Positions 8,079-16,800 of a DNA stretch of 29,198 nt are shown in pieces (position 1 is the stretch's first letter; each line of letters opens with the position of its first letter). Origin of the DNA: an uncultured Lachnospiraceae bacterium (GTDB lineage Bacteria > Bacillota > Clostridia > Lachnospirales > Lachnospiraceae); the NCBI GenBank assembly GCA_902783735.1, contig CACZSE010000036.1:1-29198 (forward strand), read 5' to 3'. A program made the position numbers and the translations under genes. The notes below the pieces were generated by a model that searched no databases, was not told the DNA's origin, and was given only the letters and a program-made list of their open reading frames with translations.

Positions 8079-8110
8079 TACAATCTGAGAAATTTAACAG
8101 TTAAAATCAA

Positions 8111-9139
8111 TTATGAAAAAGCCTTATTTATCACAGTGTTCAAACGTTTTTCAAGTTCTGAAAGAGACATGTCTCTCAGTTCATATTCACCTATTGTCGA
8201 TACGTATACCGTCGATATGCCATCCTTTGATGATTTCTTATCATGTGAGACCGCATTCATGGCTGTTTTGATGTCTATATCACACTCCGTGGGCAGATGC
8301 AGCTTGGTAAGAATGTTAAATATTCTGGGTCTTACTTCATCCGAACACATTGCGAGCATTCCGATACCGACGCATTCTCCGTGGTAGAGTTTTCCACCGC
8401 ATGACATCTCGATCCCGTGGCCGAGTGTATGTCCGAAATTCAAAACCTTTCTGAGTCCGGCTTCTCTTTCGTCCTGTTCAACCACACGGACCTTGATCTT
8501 TATTGCATCGGCAACCGTCTCTTCTATATCAAGAAGACTGTCGATCGTCTCCTTTTGTTCCATCTTTTCAAACATCTCACGATCAAATGTCAAAAACATC
8601 TTTACTGCCTCGGCCAGACCGTTTGATATCTGACGTTTGGGTAATGTCGAAAGTACGGTGGTATCGATCAGAACCTTTTTAGGCTGCCAGAATGCACCGA
8701 GTATGTTCTTTACTCCTCCGAAGTTTAATCCGGTCTTTCCGCCTACCGAAGAATCAACCTGAGAGAGAACTGTAGTCGGTATATTGTAAAAATCTATACC
8801 TCTCATATATGAGGATGCCACATATCCGGCAAGGTCTCCGACTATCCCTCCGCCTACGGCAACAACACAGTCCTTTCTGGTAAAACCGCTATCAAGCAAA
8901 AGCTTTTCAAGCATCATAAAGCTTTCCATGCTCTTATGCTCTTCTCCGGGCTTAATGATCCCCATAACGGAAAACTTTGCTTTTTGTGCTATCTTTTTTG
9001 CATAGATATCCGGTACAAGAGAATCGGTCACTACCAGAACCTTTCTGTTCAGATCCAGTTCTTCCTCCGCTCTGTCAAGTACCCCCTGTTCGATCACAAT
9101 ATCGTAGGGATTATTTGGTAGATTTACGTTTATGATCAT
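8111..9139 (-). CDS. aroB: 3-dehydroquinate synthase
   Basis: 342 residues, the usual AroB length. It converts DAHP to 3-dehydroquinate, the second step of the shikimate pathway, in the cytoplasm with NAD and a divalent metal. Seen are the NAD-binding GGGIVGDLAGY (96-106), TTVLSQVDSSVGGKTG (122-137), and the metal ligands Glu177 (GLAEAVK), His237 (NFGHTLGHG) and His253 (YHGECVGIGM). The start ATG 9139 has AAGGA 7 bases upstream. It follows the chorismate mutase gene after 24 bases, so the two aromatic-pathway genes are probably one transcript. Confidence 0.96.
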   Translation of the reverse strand: MIINVNLPNNPYDIVIEQGVLDRAEEELDLNRKVLVVTDSLVPDIYAKKIAQKAKFSVMGIIKPGEEHKSMESFMMLEKLLLDSGFTRKDCVVAVGGGIVGDLAGYVASSYMRGIDFYNIPTTVLSQVDSSVGGKTGLNFGGVKNILGAFWQPKKVLIDTTVLSTLPKRQISNGLAEAVKMFLTFDREMFEKMEQKETIDSLLDIEETVADAIKIKVRVVEQDEREAGLRKVLNFGHTLGHGIEMSCGGKLYHGECVGIGMLAMCSDEVRPRIFNILTKLHLPTECDIDIKTAMNAVSHDKKSSKDGISTVYVSTIGEYELRDMSLSELEKRLNTVINKAFS

Positions 9140-9163
9140 AATTATGTCCTTCGCGATCCGTTT

Positions 9164-9442
9164 TTATTGAGTTGATCTGTCTATAACATGACGCTGGTAG
9201 TTTTTTGAAATGTCCATTACGGAAGTAAGAAATTCCTTATAGTGATCCTTCAACACTTCGTCGTGAATATATTCGCTGTTTTTATTTAACAGCTGTTTTT
9301 CTCTGACTGCGTCAAAAACCGGCAGATTATTGACCTTTTTATATTCCGCTATGCTCTTTGCGCACTCCATTCTCTCCTCGAACAAAGCCGCCATCTGTCT
9401 GTCGATCTCTTCAATCCTGTTTCTGGCCTGTGAAAGATCCAT
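9164..9442 (-). CDS. Chorismate mutase, AroQ class (monofunctional)
   Basis: A 92-residue all-helical chorismate mutase of the AroQ fold, converting chorismate to prephenate for Phe/Tyr synthesis. Family landmarks are the N-terminal RNRIEEIDRQMAALFEERM helix with Arg24, Lys35 in IAEYKK, and Arg47-Glu48 in PVFDAVREKQ; the C-terminal helix carries the last active-site positions. The frame opens 11 codons earlier at a GTG (9475), but ATG 9442 is preferred because AGAGGTG lies 9 bases upstream and the mutase domain begins right there. It stands alone, not fused to prephenate dehydratase, and precedes aroB. Confidence 0.9.
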   Translation of the reverse strand: MDLSQARNRIEEIDRQMAALFEERMECAKSIAEYKKVNNLPVFDAVREKQLLNKNSEYIHDEVLKDHYKEFLTSVMDISKNYQRHVIDRSTQ

Positions 9443-9451
9443 ATCACAAAA

Positions 9452-9458
9452 CACCTCT
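9452..9458 (-). promoter_or_regulatory. Ribosome binding site deciding the chorismate mutase start
   Basis: AGAGGTG lies 9 bases upstream of ATG 9442. The upstream GTG at 9475 has no comparable site. Confidence 0.55.
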
Positions 9459-9520
9459 GATCCTAAAATTCTCACCTGAACAATTTAACATATACAGTAT
9501 GTATTCTTCAATACATAAAT

Positions 9521-9781
9521 TTACGCTTTATTTTCTTTGAAATCCTCAATCAATTCTTCCTTTTGAGAGCGGGTCATTCTTTTTATATGCCACTCTCTGC
9601 TCAACGCGTCATGCTTATTCTCATGCTCTTCAAAATAAACCAGGCTTACCGGAAGGCGTCCCTTGGTATATTTCGCTCCTTTGGAAGCATTATGCATGTC
9701 TATACGTTTTTCCACATCGGTAGTATATCCGGTATAAAATGTGTCATCCGCACATCTTACTATATATGTATAGTATCTCAT
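9521..9781 (-). CDS. GIY-YIG domain protein, UPF0213/YhbQ type
   Basis: 86 residues making up a bare GIY-YIG nuclease domain. The signature is YYTYIVRC (3-10) then [13 protein letters not shown] (15-27). Candidate catalytic residues are Tyr6, Tyr19, Arg26 and Glu63 in SREWHIKRM. The length and the [16 protein letters not shown] segment match the UPF0213 group of small stand-alone proteins, whose cellular role is poorly known and may be DNA repair or processing. No good Shine-Dalgarno site is visible before ATG 9781. It lies 19 bases after the diguanylate cyclase stop, so it may be the tail of that transcript. Confidence 0.92.
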   Translation of the reverse strand: MRYYTYIVRCADDTFYTGYTTDVEKRIDMHNASKGAKYTKGRLPVSLVYFEEHENKHDALSREWHIKRMTRSQKEELIEDFKENKA

Positions 9782-9800
9782 CTAACGTAACCGTAAAAAA

Positions 9801-11456
9801 TCATTGCCTGTTATTACGAAAAACCGTCTTCTCCCCATTTTGAGAATATGAAACACAGTTCTTCCCGTGGGTTTTGGAATAATACATATTTTCATCAGCC
9901 TTCTTTATGACATCCTCACCAACCTGACGTGTTGCGACACCGAGGCTGACGGTTATATTCTCATCAAACTCCCATGTCTGAAGTTCTATATCCCGACGTA
10001 AGTTTTCAGCTATTCTCAAAACAACATTTATATCTGTCGACCTTATTACCATAACGAATTCCTCACCTCCGTATCTGAAGGCGCGGTTATTCCTCGTATG
10101 AAATGCCTTGAGAAGTTTCCCTATGTTTATGAGTACAACATCACCTTTATCATGTCCGTAGGTATCATTGATCTTCTTAAAGTTGTCAACATCGAGCATT
10201 ATAACGCTCATCTTTTGACCGAATACCGAAAGAAGTTTCTGATAATAATCCAATGCCCTTCTGTTTCCTATCTGTGTGAGCGGATCTGTCAGGTTATGTC
10301 TTATGACTACCACCAGCACGGTGACTATGACGCATACCAAAAGGAGTTCTATGGTCACGATCTTTATTCTTCTGGATCTTACCTCTTTGGAATAACGGAG
10401 CTGACGTTGTTCTTCAATTCCGTTGTTTAAAGGGCTGTCTATCATGGCCGCATAGTCTTCGCTCTGCTCTGTTACTATGTTTTCGTAAAGCTCTAACAAT
10501 CTGTTTCTGAGAGTCTTGATCATCGTGTCACTCATTCCGCTCTCATTTTTCAACAGGTCAAGAACAGTTTCAAGTTCAAACTTATAAAATCCGAATCTTT
10601 TGCTGTATTCGTCCATTTCATCCAGCAGTTGCAGTATTCCCTGTTCATCTTTATTTATCGCCGCGATCTTTATCCCGTTGTCATAATACGGAAGAAGAAG
10701 ATCCCTGGCTACGATATCCGCATAAAAAGTTGCATTGAAAAAATCGCTTCCATTTATCCTGTCATTTAACAGTTTTGCTTCTTCAATGTTTCCGTCATCA
10801 AGTTCTATCCCCGCAAGGACCACGGTATTTATCGCGACATATGAATCATGCCAGAAATTGTCGGTGTTTTGATCGACTATCTCATTTGAAACGCGTATAT
10901 ATTCCCTGGCTTTTGTCGTATCTTTTTCGGCACGCGAGATTATTGCCTGCATTCTGTATGCATAGCTTTTTACCTGCGGATCGTCTATCTCACTGATATC
11001 ACATACCGAATCCGCTTTTTGAATAAATATCCGTGCCTTTTGGTAATTATGGTCTGCAACATAGTAATTCGCTATATCTTCATAGATATTAACGGCGACG
11101 GAATCATTGCCGGATAATTCAAGATAGTACAGAGCACATCCCATTGTATGATAAAAATTCAGCGTATCCCCCTGAAACTTATAGATCTGAGCCGCCCTTT
11201 CATAGAGATGACCTTTATCTGAATCACTGATATGTTTTAAAGATATCATTCTGAGTATCTTTGCAAGCTGAAGATCATATGTCTTTTCTTCAAAAGAAAG
11301 TTCTTCATTTATGAACTTATCGACATTTTCATGAATCATCTTTTCTTCGTGCGGAATATAAATTTTCGTATAACAAATAAAGGCTGTGATCAGAATAACA
11401 ACCAAAATAAAAAGATTAATTAAAACTTTAAATTCCGCTGATCTTTTCATAGGCAT
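9801..11456 (-). CDS. Membrane diguanylate cyclase with TPR-like extracytoplasmic sensor
   Basis: 551 residues. A first membrane segment (about 11-33) leads to an extracytoplasmic all-helical region (about 40-360) with TPR-like units such as LYERAAQIYKFQGD and AVNIYEDIANYYVADHNYQKA. A second membrane segment (about 365-386) and a GGDEF domain (about 388-540) follow. The active-site motif is RYGGEEF (461-467), with DPLTQIGNRRAL and the metal-binding Asp422 in LDVDNFKKINDTYGHDKGD, so synthesis of c-di-GMP from two GTP is expected. The RxxD inhibitory site normally located before RYGGEEF is absent: Thr454 and Asn457 occupy its positions, so simple product inhibition is unlikely. A promoter precedes it. 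AAGG lies 7 bases before ATG 11456. Confidence 0.93.
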   Translation of the reverse strand: MPMKRSAEFKVLINLFILVVILITAFICYTKIYIPHEEKMIHENVDKFINEELSFEEKTYDLQLAKILRMISLKHISDSDKGHLYERAAQIYKFQGDTLNFYHTMGCALYYLELSGNDSVAVNIYEDIANYYVADHNYQKARIFIQKADSVCDISEIDDPQVKSYAYRMQAIISRAEKDTTKAREYIRVSNEIVDQNTDNFWHDSYVAINTVVLAGIELDDGNIEEAKLLNDRINGSDFFNATFYADIVARDLLLPYYDNGIKIAAINKDEQGILQLLDEMDEYSKRFGFYKFELETVLDLLKNESGMSDTMIKTLRNRLLELYENIVTEQSEDYAAMIDSPLNNGIEEQRQLRYSKEVRSRRIKIVTIELLLVCVIVTVLVVVIRHNLTDPLTQIGNRRALDYYQKLLSVFGQKMSVIMLDVDNFKKINDTYGHDKGDVVLINIGKLLKAFHTRNNRAFRYGGEEFVMVIRSTDINVVLRIAENLRRDIELQTWEFDENITVSLGVATRQVGEDVIKKADENMYYSKTHGKNCVSYSQNGEKTVFRNNRQ

Positions 11457-11485
11457 TTGTCAACCTTATTTATGAATATAAATTC

Positions 11486-11514
11486 ATTTTATCACATTGT
11501 TAAATGCGTCACAA
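11486..11514 (-). promoter_or_regulatory. Promoter for the diguanylate cyclase gene
   Basis: On the minus strand, TTGTGA (11509-11514) is followed after 17 bases by TAAAAT (11486-11491) with an extended TGA before it. It lies about 30 bases from ATG 11456 and just after the stop of the upstream hybrid kinase. Confidence 0.55.
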
Positions 11515-11525
11515 TGAAGCGCGGA

Positions 11526-13859
11526 TCAAAGTGACCTCAACAGTTTTTCAATATCATCAACTGTCTTTTTATACATATCGGCCAGTCTTTCATGATTGTC
11601 AATAACAGATGCCGTATCCTTATCTTTGGCGAAAAACTCCTGTTCTCTTGCCTTCCCGGAAAGCTCATTTGCCCCTATCATCTTTGACGTACTCTTGATT
11701 GAATGAGCAACTATCGCATATCTGTCCATATCCCCGATCTCGTACGCACTGTTCATATCCTTACTTTTTTCATCAAAGCTTTTAACGAAATCGTTCAATA
11801 TCTCTTCATAAAAAGACAAGCTTTGCGTGCAATATCTCATTCCGGCATCATAATCGATCCCAATGAGCTCCAAACCGTTCTTTAACAGAGTACCCTTATC
11901 TTCATCGGCCAAATTTTCATCTTCCGACGGTCCTTCAAAAGCCTCAAATTCCAAAACCTCAAAATCATCACCCGACACATTATCTTCCTGTTTCTCCTTA
12001 TTCTGTATCATCGATCCCGGGAGATACATTCTAAGCTTTTCTTCCATGCGTTCAAGTTCTATAGGCTTTGATATATAGTCGGTAAATCCGACTTTCAGAT
12101 AATCCTCTTTAGCACCAACCACCGCGTTTGCCGTCATCATGAGCATAATGGTATCCGAAGGTATCAGATCTTTTTCCTTAAGCTTATTAAATGTCTCTAT
12201 ACCGTCCATTTGCGGCATCATGTGATCCATGCAAACGATATCGTAATGATTCTGCTGCATCTTTTCTATCGCTTCAACTCCACCGGAGGCAAAATCAGGC
12301 GTGATCTCATATAAACTGAGGAGATTCCCGGCAACCTTCAGGTTCATAAAATTATCATCTACTACCAGTACTCTTGCACCGGGTGCCTTGAAACCAACAT
12401 TAAAAACAGGCTGTTGAAGACTGTCTTCCATTCTTTTATTTATATCTCCGATGGGAGTGTCATCTTCTATCTGCTGAGTCAGTCTGAATGAAAATGTTGA
12501 CCCTACCTCATATTCACTTTTAACTTCGAGATGACTGTCCATCATGCCAAGAAGTCTTGATACGATAGCGATCCCCAGACCGGTTCCTTCGATATTTCTG
12601 TTTCTCTCTTCTTCGATCCTTTGAAATGAAGCAAACAGCTGACCGATGTTTTCCTGTTTGATACCTATCCCGGTATCTTCAACCGCAATATAAAGATTGA
12701 TATTTCTGCCTTCACGTCCCGTTTCCTTAACAGAAAGCTTAACACTTCCCCTGTCGGTATATTTTACCGCATTGGTCAACAGGTTCATGATTATCTGTGT
12801 AAGTCTCACATCATCGCCGATAAGAGTTGCCGGAAGATCGGGATCTACGTCCAGTACAAAGTCAAGGCCTTTTGACGCAGCACGTCCCGATATTGAATGG
12901 ACCAGATTGTTTATTACGGAAGATGTATCATAAGCCACTTTAAGTATCTCCATCTTTCCGTCTTCGATCTTCGAAAAATCAAGAATGCTGTTTATGAGCG
13001 CGAGCAGGGTCTTGCCTGCCTCATTTATATTTACCGAATACTCTCTTACCTCTTTGTCGGCACTTCTTAAGATCATCTCATTCATGCCCAGTATGGCATT
13101 TATGGGAGTCCTTATCTCATGTGACATCTGAGCCAGGAATAATGACTTGGCCTGATTTGCACTGTCTGCTTTTTTTCTCTCGTCCTCCAGCATCTCGATA
13201 AGAAGAGCATCGGGACTCTCCACTGTGTAAAACAGTGCAACATTTATGATCGTAACCGCAATACTGGTTATAAGCAGTTCCTTAAATATCCCCTGGATGA
13301 CGGTAACACTCATCATTGTAAACAGTGATATTGCTATGGCATAAAATGATTTCTTTTCGAGTTGTTTATGCTTTCTGATCAGTAAGATAAGACCCAGGAA
13401 AAAATAAGTATAAGCGCAAACAAAGGCCACCGTTAAAAACGGTCCCGAAGAATAGTTTCCGTATATCGAAACCTCATATCCGAACGGTAAGAGTGCCACC
13501 GCCGTGCAGGATGCGATAAGAGGGATAAGCCAGTGATATTTGAACTTAAACTCGTTATACGCAAGTGTCCTTATATACATATAGATAACAAAAAGTATGG
13601 TCGTAAGCGAAGCAACGAAAATGACATGCACCAGACGGTTTATAACAAGAGGCACTTCTTCGGCGTGATTCACGGTATATACGGTGATCACATCAAAGAT
13701 CAGGTCTATGATCGAAACTATTATGAGTACCGAAAAGAGTCTGTGAGCCACGGTATCGCGTCTTTTTACCGAAAAATAAGTCCATGCGATATACAGCAGG
13801 ATGCACATACATCCTATCTGTCCGCGGATAGATATAATATATCCATAGATCTCTCCCAT
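11526..13859 (-). CDS. Hybrid sensor histidine kinase: 7TM-HisKA-HATPase-REC-Hpt
   Basis: 777 residues. Seven hydrophobic helices (about 9-212) form an N-terminal sensor without a large ectodomain. HisKA follows with phospho-acceptor His247 in AQMSHEIRTP, then HATPase_c (about 345-465; N-box NLLTNAVKYT, G1 VEDTGIGI, G2 GTGLGIAIV). The receiver domain (about 495-613) has Asp501/502, phospho-acceptor Asp545 and Lys598, and a C-terminal Hpt domain (about 660-775) has His719 in AHSIKSTSK. This is a complete internal His-Asp-His relay whose final acceptor, a separate receiver, is not encoded in the protein. Its core is closely similar to that of the upstream 1493-residue kinase. ATG 13859 has AGGAGG about 6 bases upstream and follows the larger kinase's stop by 17 bases, so the pair is co-transcribed. 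Confidence 0.95.
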   Translation of the reverse strand: MGEIYGYIISIRGQIGCMCILLYIAWTYFSVKRRDTVAHRLFSVLIIVSIIDLIFDVITVYTVNHAEEVPLVINRLVHVIFVASLTTILFVIYMYIRTLAYNEFKFKYHWLIPLIASCTAVALLPFGYEVSIYGNYSSGPFLTVAFVCAYTYFFLGLILLIRKHKQLEKKSFYAIAISLFTMMSVTVIQGIFKELLITSIAVTIINVALFYTVESPDALLIEMLEDERKKADSANQAKSLFLAQMSHEIRTPINAILGMNEMILRSADKEVREYSVNINEAGKTLLALINSILDFSKIEDGKMEILKVAYDTSSVINNLVHSISGRAASKGLDFVLDVDPDLPATLIGDDVRLTQIIMNLLTNAVKYTDRGSVKLSVKETGREGRNINLYIAVEDTGIGIKQENIGQLFASFQRIEEERNRNIEGTGLGIAIVSRLLGMMDSHLEVKSEYEVGSTFSFRLTQQIEDDTPIGDINKRMEDSLQQPVFNVGFKAPGARVLVVDDNFMNLKVAGNLLSLYEITPDFASGGVEAIEKMQQNHYDIVCMDHMMPQMDGIETFNKLKEKDLIPSDTIMLMMTANAVVGAKEDYLKVGFTDYISKPIELERMEEKLRMYLPGSMIQNKEKQEDNVSGDDFEVLEFEAFEGPSEDENLADEDKGTLLKNGLELIGIDYDAGMRYCTQSLSFYEEILNDFVKSFDEKSKDMNSAYEIGDMDRYAIVAHSIKSTSKMIGANELSGKAREQEFFAKDKDTASVIDNHERLADMYKKTVDDIEKLLRSL

Positions 13860-13876
13860 TCACAGCCTCCTAAAAA

Positions 13877-16800
13877 CTATAACAACTCTCTTATGATATC
13901 AGCTTTTTTGATATATTCGTCCTTTAACGGTCCGTGACCGTTTCTCACTTTATCGATATCCCCCTCTTTCGATGCAAATTCCAACTCTCTGGCTTTTTCA
14001 AAGACTTCCGAATCTCCCACGGTTTTTGCGGTACTCTTAAGCGAATGGACCTTAATGCTGTATTCCGACATATCCTCATTTGCAAGAGCCTGATCGAGCT
14101 CACTTAATCTTCTTTCGCTCGAATTCATATAATCGGTCAGAATATCCCTGTAGAAATCTTTGTCCTTACCGCAATAGAACAAGCCCTTCTGAGTATCGAT
14201 CCCCCTTTGATCCAGTTCTTCAAAAACACTCTTATCAGAATTTTTATCATCTGTCATGCCTGTCTCATCCTGTGGAAGGAATTCGATTATCTCATCATCC
14301 ACCGATGTCTTAAGATCATCCGGTTCTGTCTTTTCTTCTTCCTCAGGCTGATCGATAGTTTTCAGTTCTACAATATCCTCAGGCAGATACTGTCTTAAAA
14401 CATGTTCCAAAGCTTTTACTTCAACCGGTTTTGACAGATAGTCGTCAAATCCCGCTTCAAGGTATGTTTCTCTCGCACCTACTACGGCATTGGCCGTAAG
14501 TGCAACAACCGTTGTCCCTGCCTGTATGAGTCCTTCTTCTTTTGCTTTCTTAAGGGTCTCTATGCCATCCATCCGTGGCATCATATGATCAAGTAAAACA
14601 ATATCATATCGGTTTTGTGACAAAGCATTCAGTGCATCCATTCCGGAATCGACACTGTCCGGAACTATACCGTTCAGTTTCAGCAGATTCTTTATGACTT
14701 TGATATTCATATCATTGTCGTCGACCACAAGAAGTTTTGCCTCGGGTGCATATACATATCGGTCGCTGTTTTCTCTGTCGGCACCGACTTTTGCCTTTTC
14801 TTCATAATTACCTATCTCAGTCTCATCGAGTATAGTCTGGTCAATGATAAATGAAAAATCCGAACCCTTCCGGTACTCACTGGTAACATTTAATCTCGAT
14901 CCCATCATCTGCAACAGTCTCACTACGATGGTCATGCCCAGGCCCGTTCCTTCGATGCTTCTGTTTCTTTCTTCGTCGAGTCTGGTAAAGGATTCATAAA
15001 GCTTATCCATATCTTCGGCTTTTATTCCGATACCGGTATCCACAACCCTGAACAATATGCTTATGGTATCATTTTTTCTTTCGGTCTCTTCGATATAAAG
15101 ATCGACTCTTCCTTCTTTCGTATACTTAACTGCATTGGTCAAAAGATTCATTGCCACCTGAGAAATTCTCATATCATCGCCGAATAAGAAGCTTGGAAGT
15201 TTTTCATCAACATGTGCTTCAAATGTAAGCCCCTTGTCGGCTGCTCTTCCGGATATAGAATTGACAATATTATCGATCATTGCCGCTGTATCATATCTCA
15301 CCGGTATGATCTCCATCTTCCCTTCTTCGATCTTGGAGAAGTCAAGTATGGAATTTATAAGTGCAAGCAGGTTTTTGCCCGATGATTTAATATTGGTGGC
15401 ATAATCTCGGATATCACGTTCCTTAGATTCGCGAAGGATCATCTCGTTCATACCCAAAACGGCATTTATGGGAGTCCTTATCTCATGAGACATCTGAGCA
15501 AGGAAACGTGATTTTGCTTTACCTGCTGCTGCCGCATTATCGGCAGCCTCAATAAGTTTAACATTTGTCTCTTCCTGAAATCTTATAAATCTCTTTATAA
15601 GAACCGATACCGCAATTACCGATGCAACGAGTACAAATACATATATCAGTGCCACTATGACAACGGTTCCGTATATGCTCCACCAGCTTCTGACAACGAT
15701 TACCGAAAAGCCTGACAGTTCACTCTTTTCAGAGAAACAAGCAACATAGTTTCCGTCATAGTCCTTTATGCCGTACTCTCTTCCATGATGATAAACATCC
15801 ACATATTCGGTGTCTTCTATGTTGGTGCTTGAATCCATGCTCATCTCGTAACGCTTGTTAGGATGATTTATGATCGTTCCATCCTGATCCACCATAAAAG
15901 CATAACCGTCGGCCGAATAGCTGTCATCGAGAACATCTATCAGCTTATCTATATAACAGTCTATGGCAAAAATGCCTAAAAACTCACCTTCTTTTGAATA
16001 AACTATTCGTGAGAAGGTTATGCAGTATAAACCTGTCTGAGCATCAAAATAAGGTGCTGATATACTAGAACCGCTTCCGGATCTTTCCGTATCAAGATAC
16101 CACTGTCTCTCTTCCACCCGATAATCCGGTTCCGGAACCCATCCGTTATTCATGATAACGCTATGCTCTCTGTAAGGATTGGCTATATAACAGGCAGAGA
16201 TATCGCTGTAGTTGGCTGCGATATCGTTCATCCATCCGACAGCCGAATCATAATCATCCAAAACCGAAGGGTCCGCTGTGATAACATCAACGAACATTCC
16301 CAGTATTCGCTGATGCTGCTCAATCCATAAGGTTATCTCGCTGTTATACTTATCGGCTTCCTTGTTAAGTCGCATGCTGCCCCATCTGGCATATGCCGAT
16401 ACGCAGAGCAAAAAACCGATCAAAAGAGCAAAAATAAGTGTTCCTATGACTCCGTTTCTGATATACGTGCTTTTAACGGAAGACGAATCTGCCTTTTTTT
16501 GCTTCTGTGATCCGTCCTCATACATGTTTTCTCTTAAGATATTCGAATAAGAGAACAGGTTGTCAAGGTTTTCTCTAAGCCTCATACCGTTTTCACGGAT
16601 GTCTTTTAATGCACCCTGTGAATCTGACGACTCGGACTTGAGCTGCTCCTCCGACATGCTTATTATGTTTCTGACCGGTACCTTAAGCTTTGTAGACAGA
16701 CCGGAAAGAAAACTCTCGGTAGCCACAAGAGTGTTTTCCATCTTTTCCTGATTATTTATCGTAAGTGTATAGAAAACGATTATAACAGCGACCATGAGAA

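Noticed and set aside
9499..9518. Stem-loop TATGTAT-TCTTCA-ATACATA after the GIY-YIG gene
   Set aside because: It is a weak A/T-only stem without a T-run, so I do not call it a terminator. It could be chance in an AT-rich gap.
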